From the NCBI RefSeq assembly GCF_910592395.1, contig NC_088319.1, positions 13,642,001 to 13,706,000 on the forward strand: a stretch of 64,000 nucleotides of DNA, written 5' to 3'. The position numbers and the translations under genes are program-made. Shown in pieces: positions 13,626-26,186 of the stretch (positions are counted from its first letter, which is position 1; each line of letters opens with the position of its first letter). The stretch comes from Lineus longissimus. Lineage: Eukaryota > Nemertea > Pilidiophora > Heteronemertea > Lineidae. The notes under the pieces are model-generated. The model ran no database searches. It had not been told where the DNA came from and worked only from the letters and a program-made list of their open reading frames with translations.

Positions 13626-16600
13626 AAAAACGGTGGAAATGTTGCTTTGTGAATACCTATCATACAGTTGACAAAACTATCTTATAACATTAGAAAAATA
13701 CACACAGTATGGTCTTGAAAGGTTAGAAAATCGGAAAATCGGCCTCATTAAAAAACCCTTGGCATGTCACATGTTATTTTGACTGTTGCCTCATATATGC
13801 CATTTGACAGACAATACCTGCGCACCAGTGATCTATCGTACACGGTAATCGCGAAGAGGAGCAGAGGTACCACAATTTTTCCTATAGGCGCGTGGGATGT
13901 AATCAACAATACAGTGGCCGAATCAACCCTCATGGTATATACGTCAAATGTGTGACTCAGTATATTTGCATATCATGAAAAAGTAAACAATGCGGCTGTC
14001 GTATGTATTTGCCTTGTCACTAATAAACAGGCAGTAAAATGGAACTACTTGTATTTGACATGATTGGTTTAGACACCACAAGGGAGGGAGAAATGAGACT
14101 GAAACAGACACGAGTGATGCGAATACGCACTTCGATTGCGCAGTGTCGTGCATACCTGACTTATCTGACGTCTCTAACTGCGGTTATAAAGAATTCTACG
14201 AATACAAGCTCGATCATTTGTTCATGCCAACTGCCTCGAACGGGCACCTCCGACTCGTGCGTTGTTAGGAATTTCTGTGCTAAAATGAGGATGGTTTGAT
14301 ACAAACCAACTGTTTTACCCTGCTCCCTATTGGCAAATAGTCTTTGACGGGCGTCATGACCCTGTAATCATGGTAATAGCCATCTGCCACCATATGTAGA
14401 CATTTGAACATGAATCACTCTCTGCTATCAGTCAAAGGCGGATACACAGCGGGAGATAGGAAAGTGTTTTCTCTTAAGGGTCAAACTGGGGTCAAATTGT
14501 CTTACTAAAGTGCTGATCTGATATTCAAATAGCTAGAATACTCAGGGCGGGCAAAAATGATGATGTCGCCCTCTTAAGTCGTATGGTCATCCCTGTAAAC
14601 CTGTGCCGTAAGCGCCGAGATAATTCCTATATTTACGAAAACCGGATGTTTTCACTTCGTCCATTATTCAACGGAAAGGAAGTCCACTGCTTCCATAAGC
14701 CTTAGTAATTACCTCAATTATCTCCATAACCGCCGCGAAGAGATGTCAAAACGTTCAAAATGTAAACAGACAGCTCAGATGACCATGTTTAGGATGTATA
14801 AATCATGGGTTGACAATCCGGCGCTTCCGTGTGGTTATTACTGTTGAGAGAAACAGGGAATTCGCAACCCACGCCATTGTCATGTTCATCATGTTTATGA
14901 ACAAACCGGATGAATTCTAAAATGAAAACGGATGTTGTTCGATGGATTGCATGCAAGGGATTGCAATGCACTGAAAGTATCCAATATTCTCTACCATCTG
15001 CGGTTAGTGCATTTCAATCATCACCGTTTATGTGGTACCTGGACTTTCCATGTTTTCGGACTGAAGGCCTGAAACAGTGACATGAAAGAATATCAGAATT
15101 ATCGAAGGCCAGGTGCATCCTGATCATCAAAGCTTCGGTCCTTATATTATTACTTAAAAACACGGAAGTGCCGGATTGTTCTAACCGATAGCACCGGCCG
15201 TTAACACGAAACGTTTCCAATTGGCAAAAACTATGGCTATCGGATGTTTGACAACCACTAATGCCCAACGAAATGAAAGCCCCGTTCTCAAGACTCGTTT
15301 ATGAATTACTTCATAGCGCATGCACGTCGCCAGTGAAGGAATCTTCTTGACGAACTGTTTACTGTCAACACTTTGAGTTTTTGATTCACCGCTTGGCTAC
15401 AGCGTCATTTTAGTTCCAAGCGCGTCGGCAAATATTTTACTTTCTTGATCAGCAAACAAACCACGTGAAATTAAGTTGATACTCGAAACTGTCCGCTGTG
15501 GCTGTGGCCGCCCAAAATCGATTCTGTTTGTTTGGAAGGCAAATTAGCATGAGATAGAACAAAGGTAATCCATATCAACTCTTGAGGTTTTGGCATTGGC
15601 TGTATCTGGGGCCCTGTATGTGGACATTACCTGTGTAACAATACGTCCTACCAATTGCTCGTTGATTCACGTTGGTGCATTGCCATCAGCATGATCAATT
15701 ACAAATGCATCAAACCCGCTTAAATGTAACCTTGGAAGTCGGTAATTTTTGGAAGAGGTAGTATCCATGTTGATCGAAAAGAGAAAACCATCTCAAATAT
15801 TATTTAATCAAAACACACCTTTCAATTCTGACTAACATATAATTCTGCTATTTTTAAATGCGTACGTTTACCATGCGGTTGTTAATTGTATACATTTGTA
15901 CCTGCGTTTGAAGTCGTTATGTTCGCGGTCTTGTCTCGTGAGTGATGATTTTGATAGTTTCATGCCCGTCTTACCAAATATTCAGAGCAAAGAAATACAT
16001 GTACAAGTGAACAGTCCGGAAGTGAAAAATATACGCTGCAATTCTATTTCACTTTAACTTGGTAGAATCCCTAGTAGGCCTCGCGTGTATTTTGCAAGGA
16101 TGATGTGGGTTTTCCTCTCCTAACAGGGTTCCGCGATGGCGAATCCTATTACTCGCCTATTATCGTGACAAGTGACTTCCTCGCTGCAATAACGATAAGA
16201 AATGCACAAGCTACCATGCATGCAATCAACATCAGTCATGGTTATTAGAAATTATGTAGCATAGGGCCGAGCACCTGGTGCCCGTGTGCGTCCATTATCG
16301 AAAACAGTGAGTCCCCCTATTGCCAGACATGGAGTGACGGAAGAGCCAATAACCTCGTGCTGCGTTTATCAGCGTAACAGCTTCCGCGTTGCCGATGTGT
16401 CGTAGACCAACGCTCCTTGCGTGAGGGGCTGCCTTGTGCTTTACAATATTGCGTTGGATTTCCAGGGGGAACTGTTGGCTGAAATTTGCTTACTGCGGAG
16501 ATGGACCAACAGAAAGTATCTTAAATAACAGGAAATAAGAATATCGTACTCGCACCCGTACTCGGTCGCAAGGAAACAGTCAATTAGATACCATGTTTCC

Positions 16601-19600
16601 TGATGATAGATAGCCTTGGGAACCATAACGATTTCGATGATAACCTTTCGAACTGTGACTCTGCCATTTCTCTGCAACACTGCACTAACTGTTATCGTAA
16701 GAAGAAACGATTTCTTCAAGCCCGCTGGAAAAACCAATTAAGTTGTGGATAAAGGTCGATGGATGTCGCGTGTCAGCAATCAGGAAACACCTTGATTAGT
16801 CTGGTGAGAAATGCCAAGATTAGGCAGGTTTACGCGGAATGGGATTTGACGCTTTTACGACAATTTCACGACAAAAGTGATTTTTCCACTGTGAAGTGCG
16901 GCGTAAAATAACAAAGCACTTTTGCAGTTATTTTGTTTTCAAATTAAGAAAGCTTTTCGTTAAATAAATACGTACGCCAACTGTCTTCTTCCCACAGGCA
17001 TCGCGACAGAATGTTGTAAAAAAATTTCTAAAGTCGGCTGGAATATATCCCAAGATACGCAAATTGAACGGCGAATCCCAGAGGGTCACCATGGCGTGCA
17101 ACACCGACCCCCATGAAACACGTTTTATGGGGTCCTTAATAGGCCTAAGCAATGCAGCAAGGACAACATGAATACGTAGGAAGGATGTCGCATTTGATCT
17201 ACAAGATAGTAGGAAATGCAATCAGCGTTGTCTTACTTTACGAAATCTAGTGTCTGTGTGAAATCTAGTGTCTGAATTGCTAAATAGGAGATTGGCCTTA
17301 ATTCGACGTAGGTCTCTACAATCATGACACTCATTCTCACAGGGAAAATCAATTACCCACGTGTTTATGCCGTGGTATCAAATAGAACCTTAAAGTACTT
17401 TCTTTGCAACATACTGATCTGTTTTCCCATAACGCCTTTAGCATGTAAATAAGCAATGATTTTTGCGACTATGCCGCAGAAAGTCAATCAATATCGCGTG
17501 TCATCATTCGCCAGAAAAACATGACTGACATTTGAGATGCCATTCTTAACCGGTGTGCATTGATTGGAACCGTGCCAATCAGGGGTGAAATAGCTAGTTT
17601 GAATGGTTTCTAATGACATTGTATAGTTGATTAGATTTTCGAAAAATAGTAATCACGACCGCCTGATTGATTAAAGAGAGCGTAATTGTTTTCGTATTAA
17701 GAAATCAATGTTTATAATGTTTTGAAAGTGTTAACATTTCGTCTGGCACAACATCGGCCTTTCGTAGCAAGATCTGAGAAAAAAACTCGGGTCACCTAGC
17801 AATGTTAAGGAAATATTGAGTAGTTAATGGCCATCCACCTGCGCATGGTGATAATCAATGCAGAAAAAAAGTAGTTGACACTGTCACTGAGTGATAGTTT
17901 AAGCTACATCATTCTGCTGTTTTTATTCCCCGCCACTCCGTATGTACCGCAAACGTGACTTAGTCAAAATTCATTGACTGTCTGTCGTTGGTCGCTCTGT
18001 CTTCGTAGATCCTCTCGAATCCGAAGAACTTGGCATCTGTCGATCTTATCCTGGTTGTTCTCGATCTGTCCTTGCGCCTTTTCACTCGATGATGACATCT
18101 CAAGGCATGACAAGCAATGTTTATGAGCCTCCGCGCAGCGAGTGGCATATTCAACTCAACTTGATGGCAACGAAAACATTCGGCAACCTTCGCTGTCCTT
18201 ATTTATGCTCGGAAATAGTCGGGACGTTTGCTAAGCGGTACAAAATGGCGGATAGTTGGCACAGTTATTGATTGGCTGAATCATCTCACGTGGTGAGATC
18301 GGTGAAGCGGTTTCCTGCAGGTTTTGGCATTTTTCGAAAACCTAAAAAATAATCGGAATATAAAGTTTTAAAAAAGTTTTCACAGTGTCTATGATAATAT
18401 AACAAGTAAATACTTGCTATGACATTTGCAATAAGAGGATTGTTTCGCTTCATGATCAATTTAGTGCAAGATATTCCTGTAAACGAAAAGTGACAACGAT
18501 TATTAGACGATATGGCGTTCTATTTCCTCTCCGTGCAGAATAACCCACTTAACTGACGACTGAAGGCGATTTACCCGTCCTCGGTACCAAGTAATTGCAA
18601 CGAAAAGTGGATGATAGCTCATGTGATCCAATACAAGTAATGGGGCTAATCTTCGACGGTGCTATTTTTAAACTGACGTAATGAAAGTGAGGCTATCAGA
18701 AAATGTACAAGGGACAATCATTTCGGGAGGGGGGAGACTGATTGGATAGGTCAAGTTTGAGTTAGTAAAGAAACCACTCGGATATTTACTTAAGGGTCGA
18801 GATGACCTAAATCTTATCTTCTCTCCGAGACTAAGGTTAACCTTGGGTTTAGCTAGAATAAAATCTCTTCGAATTGACGATATACCCAAGTCTACTCAGA
18901 AAGAAGTCAAGTTGGGGGTAACATTTTGGAGGCAGGAAAGAAACTGTCAGCCATGTTTTCATGCCAGTCTGTGTTCATGCTCTTGCCAGACAAAGGCATG
19001 AAATTATTTTGGGAGGCCAGCATGTAGTGAAGAACCTGTGCATAGGCATAGAAGTAACAGATGGTCAATTTGATGAAACATATGAGAAATATCCCTCGAG
19101 GGAACAACAGGGTAAAGGAAACAAGGTACCTATTCTCTTGGAAGAGAATGCATGCATTTTTACTGTAGTGTTGGCCTCTGGTTGCTATCTCAAAGAAATC
19201 GTGAACATTTGAATTTTATCAGAAACTTTTGCACCTGTCAGTTTTGCGAAACGCAATATCAAAGAGGGTATAAAAATGTTCAAGTTTGCGTTACCTCTAT
19301 TCCATTCTTAGCCTTGAGCAAGAACAGTCATCAGAAAGATGACCGATAATCTACTTTTCGTGTAACCTTAATGTGCTTCTCTCCTTGTCCTTCAACGCAA
19401 ACTATCGTACTAGACAGATTATCCGAACTACCCACAATTTTGCTGTAGTATTATCTTGTGGCCTCGCGTCGAAGATAAGGACTAATTCGGAGGGTATTGG
19501 CTTACATCGTAAAAGTGACATGCGATGACCTTTGATCGTGTCAAGGAGACGGACCTCGAATATCAGATGAGCTTGGGGATGAAAATTAGGGCAGAGAGAC

Positions 19601-22464
19601 ATGCTGTCTGCCATCACTGTAATTGGTATATATTAGCCGACAAAACCGAGTGATATCTGTATTTTCTGAATTAGAAACAAAAAGGTAAACTGAGGAAGGG
19701 CAATGTTAATCAAAGTGATGTCCTCCCGCCTCTTTTGGTTATGACTTCGCCCTCATAAAACCAATTCGGGGTGAATAATTCTTTTCCGAACACCCCTATG
19801 AGAGTATAGACCTATCATCAAGTCTGCATACTTGCTTTTTTTAAGGAAGAGAGTGTATAGGTGGTAGCATGTTTAAATCCAATAAACCTTTGATAAAACT
19901 ATGCTCAAAATGAAAAAAATCACGAAAGCGAAACGATGTCGTGCTTCATCATAGCAAGAGCAAATTCGTGTTAGATTATGTAGGTCACTGTTCGATAGCA
20001 TCGTAAGTGCATCCGAACGACGAATATGGCGTCAATTTTTCCTACTCACGCTTTTATCGCCGAACCTGATTTTCTGCTTCCTGTATCATTTATCGTGTTT
20101 ATATCAAAATAAATACGCTTCCTGAAATAAAGATGATGATAAACATGTCTCATAAGTGCCTTTTCATGTTATTGGAGAATTAATTGGTGATAGGAGGCGT
20201 TAAGGCAACGGTATATTAGTTACCATCGTGAACTGGAGCCCAAGCGTATAGTGATGTAAGGATATCGACAGTTGACACTATATACACCCTATATTCGACA
20301 TACGTTATGGCTTGATTCCACTAAGAGTGGTTTTGCCGCCCCCGGAAGTCAAAATTCAAAAGTACCCACTAGGGCTCTGGTGGGAAGCTGACATCATCAA
20401 ATGACGAATCTGCTGGTAATTTTTAATTGTTAAATTACCACAAGTGCTTAGCGTAATTAGTCTGTGGTGAAAAACACGCCTTCTTGCCTCGTGGAAATAG
20501 GGGAGGGGGGGGGGACTTCTAATTAGTACATGTTGATGTTATCGAACATGCAAGGCCACAAATGTAGTTGATATATATTTCTATGACGTGGTAATCCCAC
20601 CCGATGATAGTACCGATGCCAACAATAAATTAGTTACAACTAGAATGACAGATAATTTCCGATAATAGCTAACTGCCAACGCGTAATACAATCGATTTGA
20701 TATATTAGGGCTATTTCTGAAATTGCCTGTACGACACTCGTGTGTCCTTTATATCACTTTGAACCGCAAATTGGAAGAAAATCCCTCAATGACATTGGAG
20801 TGCACGTATAACGTGACAGCACAAAAGTGTGATCGATTTTATAATCATTCTTTTGTTAATCGGTATAGGACCAATGGCATTATCAAGGCCATTGTAATAT
20901 AAGCAAGCTGACATCTGCCCAGTTATCATTTCTACAGCTGCAGTCCTTGATTGAATTACAAGAGTTCAAAATCTTACTCAATTATCACGCTCATCCCAAC
21001 CGGGCCATGTAGACTCCTGCGCAGCGATAACTTTCGTATGGGGGTCGCGGGATCGATGACGACCCGCTGCACTGATGTTAAACCTTCACCGTGACGTCAG
21101 GGTGGAGACGCATCAGGATCATCGAGAGCATGGGCCGTCCCGGCCGCCCTAAATCTTCCCCGAAGTGGCGTATGGCGATTCCAAATGACCATGGGATGAT
21201 TTCTCGATATCTGTGGTGTTTTATCATTTTCTCAATTACCCAGACTGGCATACTGTATCGATCGCTTCCCCAAAGCGGCCACAACAGCCTGTCGCCAAAA
21301 AAGCCGCGTGACTATATGAGAAAGTGATGTCGGTTAATGTGCTAACTCATTGATTTAGTCCGCTTAATCTCTGACAACTGTCAATTAAATGTCAATTACT
21401 CTAGATCGACATCCATTGGTGCGTTATCGACCGTGTGTGCTGATAGTTTATATCACAATTGTTTGTTGGTGTCTGATGGTGGTCATGCAATTGAGACGAT
21501 TCATGAGACGGTCTAACATTTCAAACATCTGGGATCGACTGTAATGAGTAATGGTATCTGATATGGAATTGGATATCAGGATTGGTTGGGCATGCACCAC
21601 CTCGGTACAATTGACTAAGGTATAGTTGAGTAAGGTAAAGCCTCAAAACTTAGTTGAGGATGTACAATGCAGTCGTACTCATTTCACGTACTGCCACCCT
21701 TGCACATCCGTGTCATTAACTAGCTGGTAACGATGTAACGTCCTTCTGAATAATCTCATTCTCGATCTCCATACCACTTCCAACAGGTGATTGTAGAAGT
21801 CAGTGTGCATCAACGTTAGATTATATTTCATCATATCTGTAGTACCCAACCGACTCCACATTTCCCTGTGCATTCTGTTCATATTGTTGGAATCAGGCGA
21901 AAGAGAAATTGACCGCAGTCGTATTTGCAGAATCGCCCATACATTACCTGCATCGTCGTGCGGCCTAATATCAGTAATTGGCTTCAGTCTTAGCTCGGGA
22001 AGCAAATCCTTAAGATAGCATTTGAACTAGTTAAAGAACAAAGGAGATACCAAGTATCCAATTAGGAAACTGCTTACAGCAACGCAGGGACAAGACGACT
22101 TCCTTTTTATAAGTACTCGCCTCGAGTGAGGTTCCTGTTTACTATCGTGTCGAATGGAAATACGCAAATTGCTTCGTGTTGATGGGAACTGGCGGTAATG
22201 TGAAAATAGAATCGTGCGAGCATCAGATTATGCTGAAAGGCCATTGTTTTTAAATATATTGGATAACTTGAGGCTTGAACACGGATTGGTTCTATTCTCT
22301 TCTGTTAAGATGCTGAAAGAGCTTTCCAATAACTTTCAACTGTTTAAAAAATATTGGTTTTTTAAGTCGCTACTGATATCAAGGAAACAAAAGGATTCTA
22401 TCAATTACCCTCCTTACAACCATATACATGTACCACAATCCACCTATTGAATACAATATATATG
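13626..22464. other. no gene seen; one GC-rich patch
   Basis: About 8.8 kb without a supportable gene. Features seen are a split G run (G4-A-G10) at 20,500-20,514, and a CpG- and GC-rich patch at about 21,000-21,310 that includes a CRE at 21,092-21,099 and could be a small CpG island. There is also a short hairpin ATCTCAC-GTG-GTGAGAT near 18,284. Frames of 97-108 codons at 16,441-16,737, 16,928-17,221 and 21,679-22,005 (all minus) have no recognisable domain and are within chance length. Confidence 0.55.
21092..21099. promoter_or_regulatory. CRE palindrome in a GC-rich patch
   Basis: Perfect TGACGTCA inside the most CpG-rich 300 bp of this half of the window. This is the best promoter-like context among the four CRE sites seen, but no transcript start, TATA element or coding start can be linked to it. 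Confidence 0.3.
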
Positions 22465-22509
22465 CCCGGACACCTTTTCCAGTGGGACATTTTCAACTTT
22501 TACACCGGC
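22465..22509. mobile_element. solo end of the GCCGGTGT MITE family
   Basis: Reverse-complemented, these 45 bases start GCCGGTGTAAAAGTTGAAAA, followed by GTCC, a CTGG block and GTGTCCGGG, matching in order the termini of the element at 8777-8949. I found no partner terminus within about 500 bp on either side, so this is a truncated copy, or one whose other end has decayed. Confidence 0.6.
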
Positions 22510-23123
22510 TCATAATTTTCCATGAATTGACTAACAACACTTGTCTCATGAAGGATTCATGTTCAGAGCATACGATATTAACATGATGCCATAAGAACAA
22601 ATTCTTGAAGTGACCTTGGACATAATTTAGATTGAATAAGACTCGATCGATCTTCAAGCCAATTTGAGAAAGTGACAGACACGAACTTAGTATAATAAAC
22701 CATAATCCGACTGTTGCTGCTTACGCCCTGCAATCAGACAAGGAAGAATTAAAATGGGACTATTTCTGATAGGACGTGGTTCTATATTGACCGTGGCATT
22801 ATTTTTTACCCATTTTATCATCTAATACAATACATGGCCTATTGTCTGTAAACAAAGCCCGCTAGCAGCTTGGTCTAAATTCCTTTTGACTCTCACAAAG
22901 ACCCACACAAAATAAGGGCAAACGTAGCAGATATGTTTATTTAGTTAGCGTTCACTAACAAACGTTACCATAGTTCAAACGCATTAACTCAACCCAAGAC
23001 ATCCGGCCATGCCAGTGTCTCTCTGCATTAAAAATACTAACACGCGAATGGCAACATGCGGCTACAATCATTTTAAGACGAATTATATATTTGAATTCCT
23101 TTGTGTATCGTTCAAATGAGATC
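22510..23123. other. no gene seen
   Basis: Ordinary AT-rich sequence. A minus-strand frame at 22,955-23,245 shadows the small membrane-protein-like frame described next. Confidence 0.55.
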
Positions 23124-23288
23124 ATGATGTCAGATACAATCAGAAAGGTTGCTACGCTTCGGTCATCCGAACCCTCGCCGGTACAACGCCATTTGAAATG
23201 GCCAATTCTTTTTTTCCTCATCATAGCCCTCGAGACAATCATCATTCTTATTTCCCTAGATATAAGTATAAAATCTGATAAAGAATAG
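23124..23288 (+). CDS. possible small single-pass membrane protein, unrecognised
   Basis: A 54-codon frame from an ATG-ATG pair. Residues 1-25 are hydrophilic with basic residues (R7, K8, R13, R22, H23, K25). Residues 26-45 form one clear hydrophobic segment (from WPILFFLIIAL, with an E at 37), followed by a short charged end. That layout would suit a small membrane protein, or the first exon of a type II membrane protein such as a Golgi transferase. I see no strong splice donor near the end and no family match. The length is well within chance, so this is only a candidate. Confidence 0.15.
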   Translation: MMSDTIRKVATLRSSEPSPVQRHLKWPILFFLIIALETIIILISLDISIKSDKE

Positions 23289-23756
23289 AGTACTGATCAT
23301 TGCTGATGGCTATATCATATTTCAAACCAGGCTAATATACTTTATTATGAACGGAAGATTGGTTAGTTGGGGGCAAATTTCAGTTCTTAAATTGCCATAG
23401 GCGACGGGAGTAAATATTGAGCACTGACATTTAAAGATTTGCCCACGGTCTCGACGGTTATTTTACTTTAAAATATATTCATTCGAAATTGATTGGCAAA
23501 AGTTGCTCATAGACATTGTAAACATTGGATAACATTTTCGGAATTGTAACTTAATGTAATCAATGTCGCGGGCTAGATACCGAAATACATATCACCATCA
23601 AGTCATATTTCTGGAATGAAATGTTTGATTGATAACAAAGAGGTTCGTGCGTTGTCGTTATGAAAGTTAATGCAAACAAGAAGTGACTGTTACTCATGGA
23701 CAAAACTGTAAGATGAGACATGTGCGACGTTCTCGGATTAGTGTTTCCCTGATAAC

Positions 23757-23835
23757 TATTTGGTAAGACAGTAAAACAATGGGAATTATGGCCGAGGTAC
23801 AAGCTGGCATTGTTTAAAGAAAATAGACCGTTTAT
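23757..23835 (+). repeat. dispersed repeat, copy 2 of 2
   Basis: Matches 10,951-11,026 in the same orientation through the blocks ACAATGGGAATT, GAGCTTGG/CAAGCTGG and TTGTTTAAAGAAAATAGA. The flanks do not match, so the shared part is about 75-80 bp. Confidence 0.5.
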
Positions 23836-24760
23836 TATGCTAAGCCAAAATTCTTTGAACCGCGCGAGTGAGGTAAGGGGCAAAACATCGTTGTAAAGAA
23901 AGCATTCTCATGACTCGTCGTGTCACTATCTATCCATCAATTAATGTGTCTTTTATTAATGGATCCGTCCTCATCTTCCCTTGCATCAGTCACCCTTAGA
24001 TCCACTGCTTTCACCACTAACAAGGCGGACTAACTTCCTTCGCACCATTCAACGCGGAATGATGCGGCAAGCTTTGGTGTAATCAACCACAGGATGGCAA
24101 CTGAAGACGACATGAAGGGAATCTTATATCATGGTAATGCCGGCGCCTAACCCAGTATGTTAACCCTTCTGACATTTTCGTCGTAATGATCTTAGCTAAA
24201 TGATTTGTGATTGCCTCACAATGAAATTTCTCAAAGATTGTTCTTGACGTATAACCGTTATCAGATCAAATCCAATTTTCGTTATCATCTCGTTTATGTG
24301 AAATGCGAGATTTTTTAGTTTATTTCACAAATTAGGCAAATTATAAGTGACAATTACTGAAAGCACCTCGGCAATGAACAAGATTATGAAAAGAAAAATT
24401 ATCTCTAAAATGATTGCCTCAGTATCACACAGTCCTTGAGACACGGGGCCGAGGTCTCTATATTTTTATGTCAGCAAACTATCGCTCATTTTACAAATTT
24501 CTTGATAGTCCATAATGTGATTTGACCAAATATATTAGTTTTTACGGGGTAACGATATAGTACAAATCAGTTTTGTGGTCAATCTAAGATTTTTTGCATT
24601 ATTTTTTTTCCGAAAAATTGGACGTGCCAATAAGTTTCATATTACATGCCTTTATTCATTTTATCATCAGTCAAAATGAATGGAAGCATATTAGGTTGGT
24701 GTTGCTACATGTATATCATATATCATCTGCTAGCCAACGCGGTTAATAAAAACTGGTCCT
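23836..24760. other. no gene seen
   Basis: AT-rich sequence with no long frame and no repeat I can name. Confidence 0.55.
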
Positions 24761-25080
24761 GTCTCAACCTTTGTGATAATATTCTTTCGATCTGATCCAG
24801 CTGGGTTTGTTATACCTTGACAATTGGAGGATATTTTCAAAGATGTCAAAAAAAATTGATTTTTTAATCACCATTCCAAACCATTGGAGGCAAATTGTCT
24901 TCTACACATACAATGTACATGTACATGTATATTAGATCAATGTTCCTAATAATAAGTATATCAACAGCTGTTTAGCGAACTGCTATATCGCAGGTACATG
25001 TAAATGTAATGAAAAATGGCACAATCTCCACCTCTGTGATAATAATCGTCCGATCTGATCCAGCTGGATTCGCTATATTA
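24761..25080 (+). repeat. diverged local direct duplication
   Basis: The block TGTGATAATA...CGATCTGATCCAGCTGG (about 24,771-24,805) recurs at about 25,036-25,070 with the same neighbours: TCTCAACCT/TCTCCACCT before it, and a TATA-CC stretch and a GGAGGATATT block after it. The copies are about 265 bp apart and diverged. A TGTACATGTACATG-type palindromic run (24,911-24,930) lies between them. Confidence 0.5.
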
Positions 25081-26016
25081 CCAGTACCTTTAGTTAATCA
25101 TCGGGAGGATATTAGGAGCCTTTCATAGACTGTCCTTCTCGAGACTTACACACCAATCAAACGAGTACAAATGGCCCTTACTTATCGACAGCTCTATCAA
25201 GACCCGCTTTATTTATCTACGTGTCGCACTCCGTGATGATACTGGGTATGATTAATCCACTGGAGACGCTCTGGAAGCATAGGGTATCTTTCTTCAATCT
25301 TTGTAGGAAAGACGGATCGTGGATCAGACGGGCGGACATGTTCTTCAGAGCACTTCTATTGTTGACAGCGCCTGGCTAAGCTAGATGGGCAATTGGTAGT
25401 GCTGAGACGCACGTGTGAAAGAAGTCAATGATGATGTCTGAATCGTATATATTTCTCAAGCTTTCTCTCCTGCGCTGGTCCAGTTGCGGAATCGGGGTCA
25501 AAGACAAACCCCAGTGTTTGCTCAATAAAGCGAATACTGCAAAAGTTGTGTTAGGACTTAACGCCAATGTTCGCCGATTGAGCAACCAGGCAGCCAAGAT
25601 GTTTAAGGTCCCGACGGCGGTAGTCGTCACAACCTTGAAGCACCGATATATGATATATTGACATTCAATATAAGCAAAGATTGATAGATGTTTTAAGCTG
25701 TCCAGAAGGCCAACTATTTGAATACGACTTAGATTCAGCAATGAGATATGGCCGATATTTCGCAACTAGTTGACGCCGCCTGTCGCCAAAGCCATAAACA
25801 AGATTCGAACCAATTTCCCCCTGTCACATATTTATGTGCATATGAACAGAATGATGAAGACATATACTGAAAATCTAGGCTGATTAAATCAGGGACCGAT
25901 CACGAATTACGCACAGGTCGTTCCAGAGACATGATGATTTATCAAAAAAGTTCTCATATATACCATTTTATTTCCTACGCAAAGCGTTTATGGGATACGA
26001 TACAGTTATCATCATC
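25081..26016. other. no supportable gene; one 129-codon frame
   Basis: A minus-strand frame at 25,376-25,765 is moderately hydrophobic but has no GPCR, channel or enzyme motif that I can see. A frame of this length is expected about once by chance in 64 kb. I leave it uncalled. Confidence 0.5.
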
Positions 26017-26186
26017 CCGGTGTGCAAGGGATAGTAGTCCCAGGGCTGATAGTCCGTGTAACAATAGCCCGCATTGCTAAATGTTTTGGTTAGGGTTAGC
26101 GGTACAATAGATCATGCTGCTTAATTGGTCAAATACAATGCTACCGGACTATGACTCCAGGGGGACTATATCCGCTGTCACACCGG
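26017..26186. mobile_element. MITE with CCGGTGTG termini
   Basis: A 170-bp element with inverted ends. The left end reads CCGGTGTGCAAGGGATA, then AGTCCC, then TAGTCCG. The right end, reverse-complemented, reads CCGGTGTGACAGCGGATA, then TAGTCCC, then TAGTCCGG. The ends share the CCGGTGT start and the block layout of the 8,777 family but differ in the blocks themselves, so it is a sister family. The interior holds GGTTAGGGTTAGCGG, two telomere-like repeats. No clear target-site duplication is visible. Confidence 0.7.

Noticed and set aside
16928-17221. 97-codon minus-strand frame with a helix-8-like end
   Set aside because: The resemblance to a receptor C-terminus rests on a few residues, and no transmembrane set precedes it.
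21679-22005. 108-codon minus-strand frame rich in Arg and Met
   Set aside because: No recognisable domain and no convincing splice sites at both ends.
25376-25765. 129-codon minus-strand frame, moderately hydrophobic
   Set aside because: I first suspected a receptor fragment, but no class A landmarks (GN, DRY, NPxxY) are present and the length is expected by chance.
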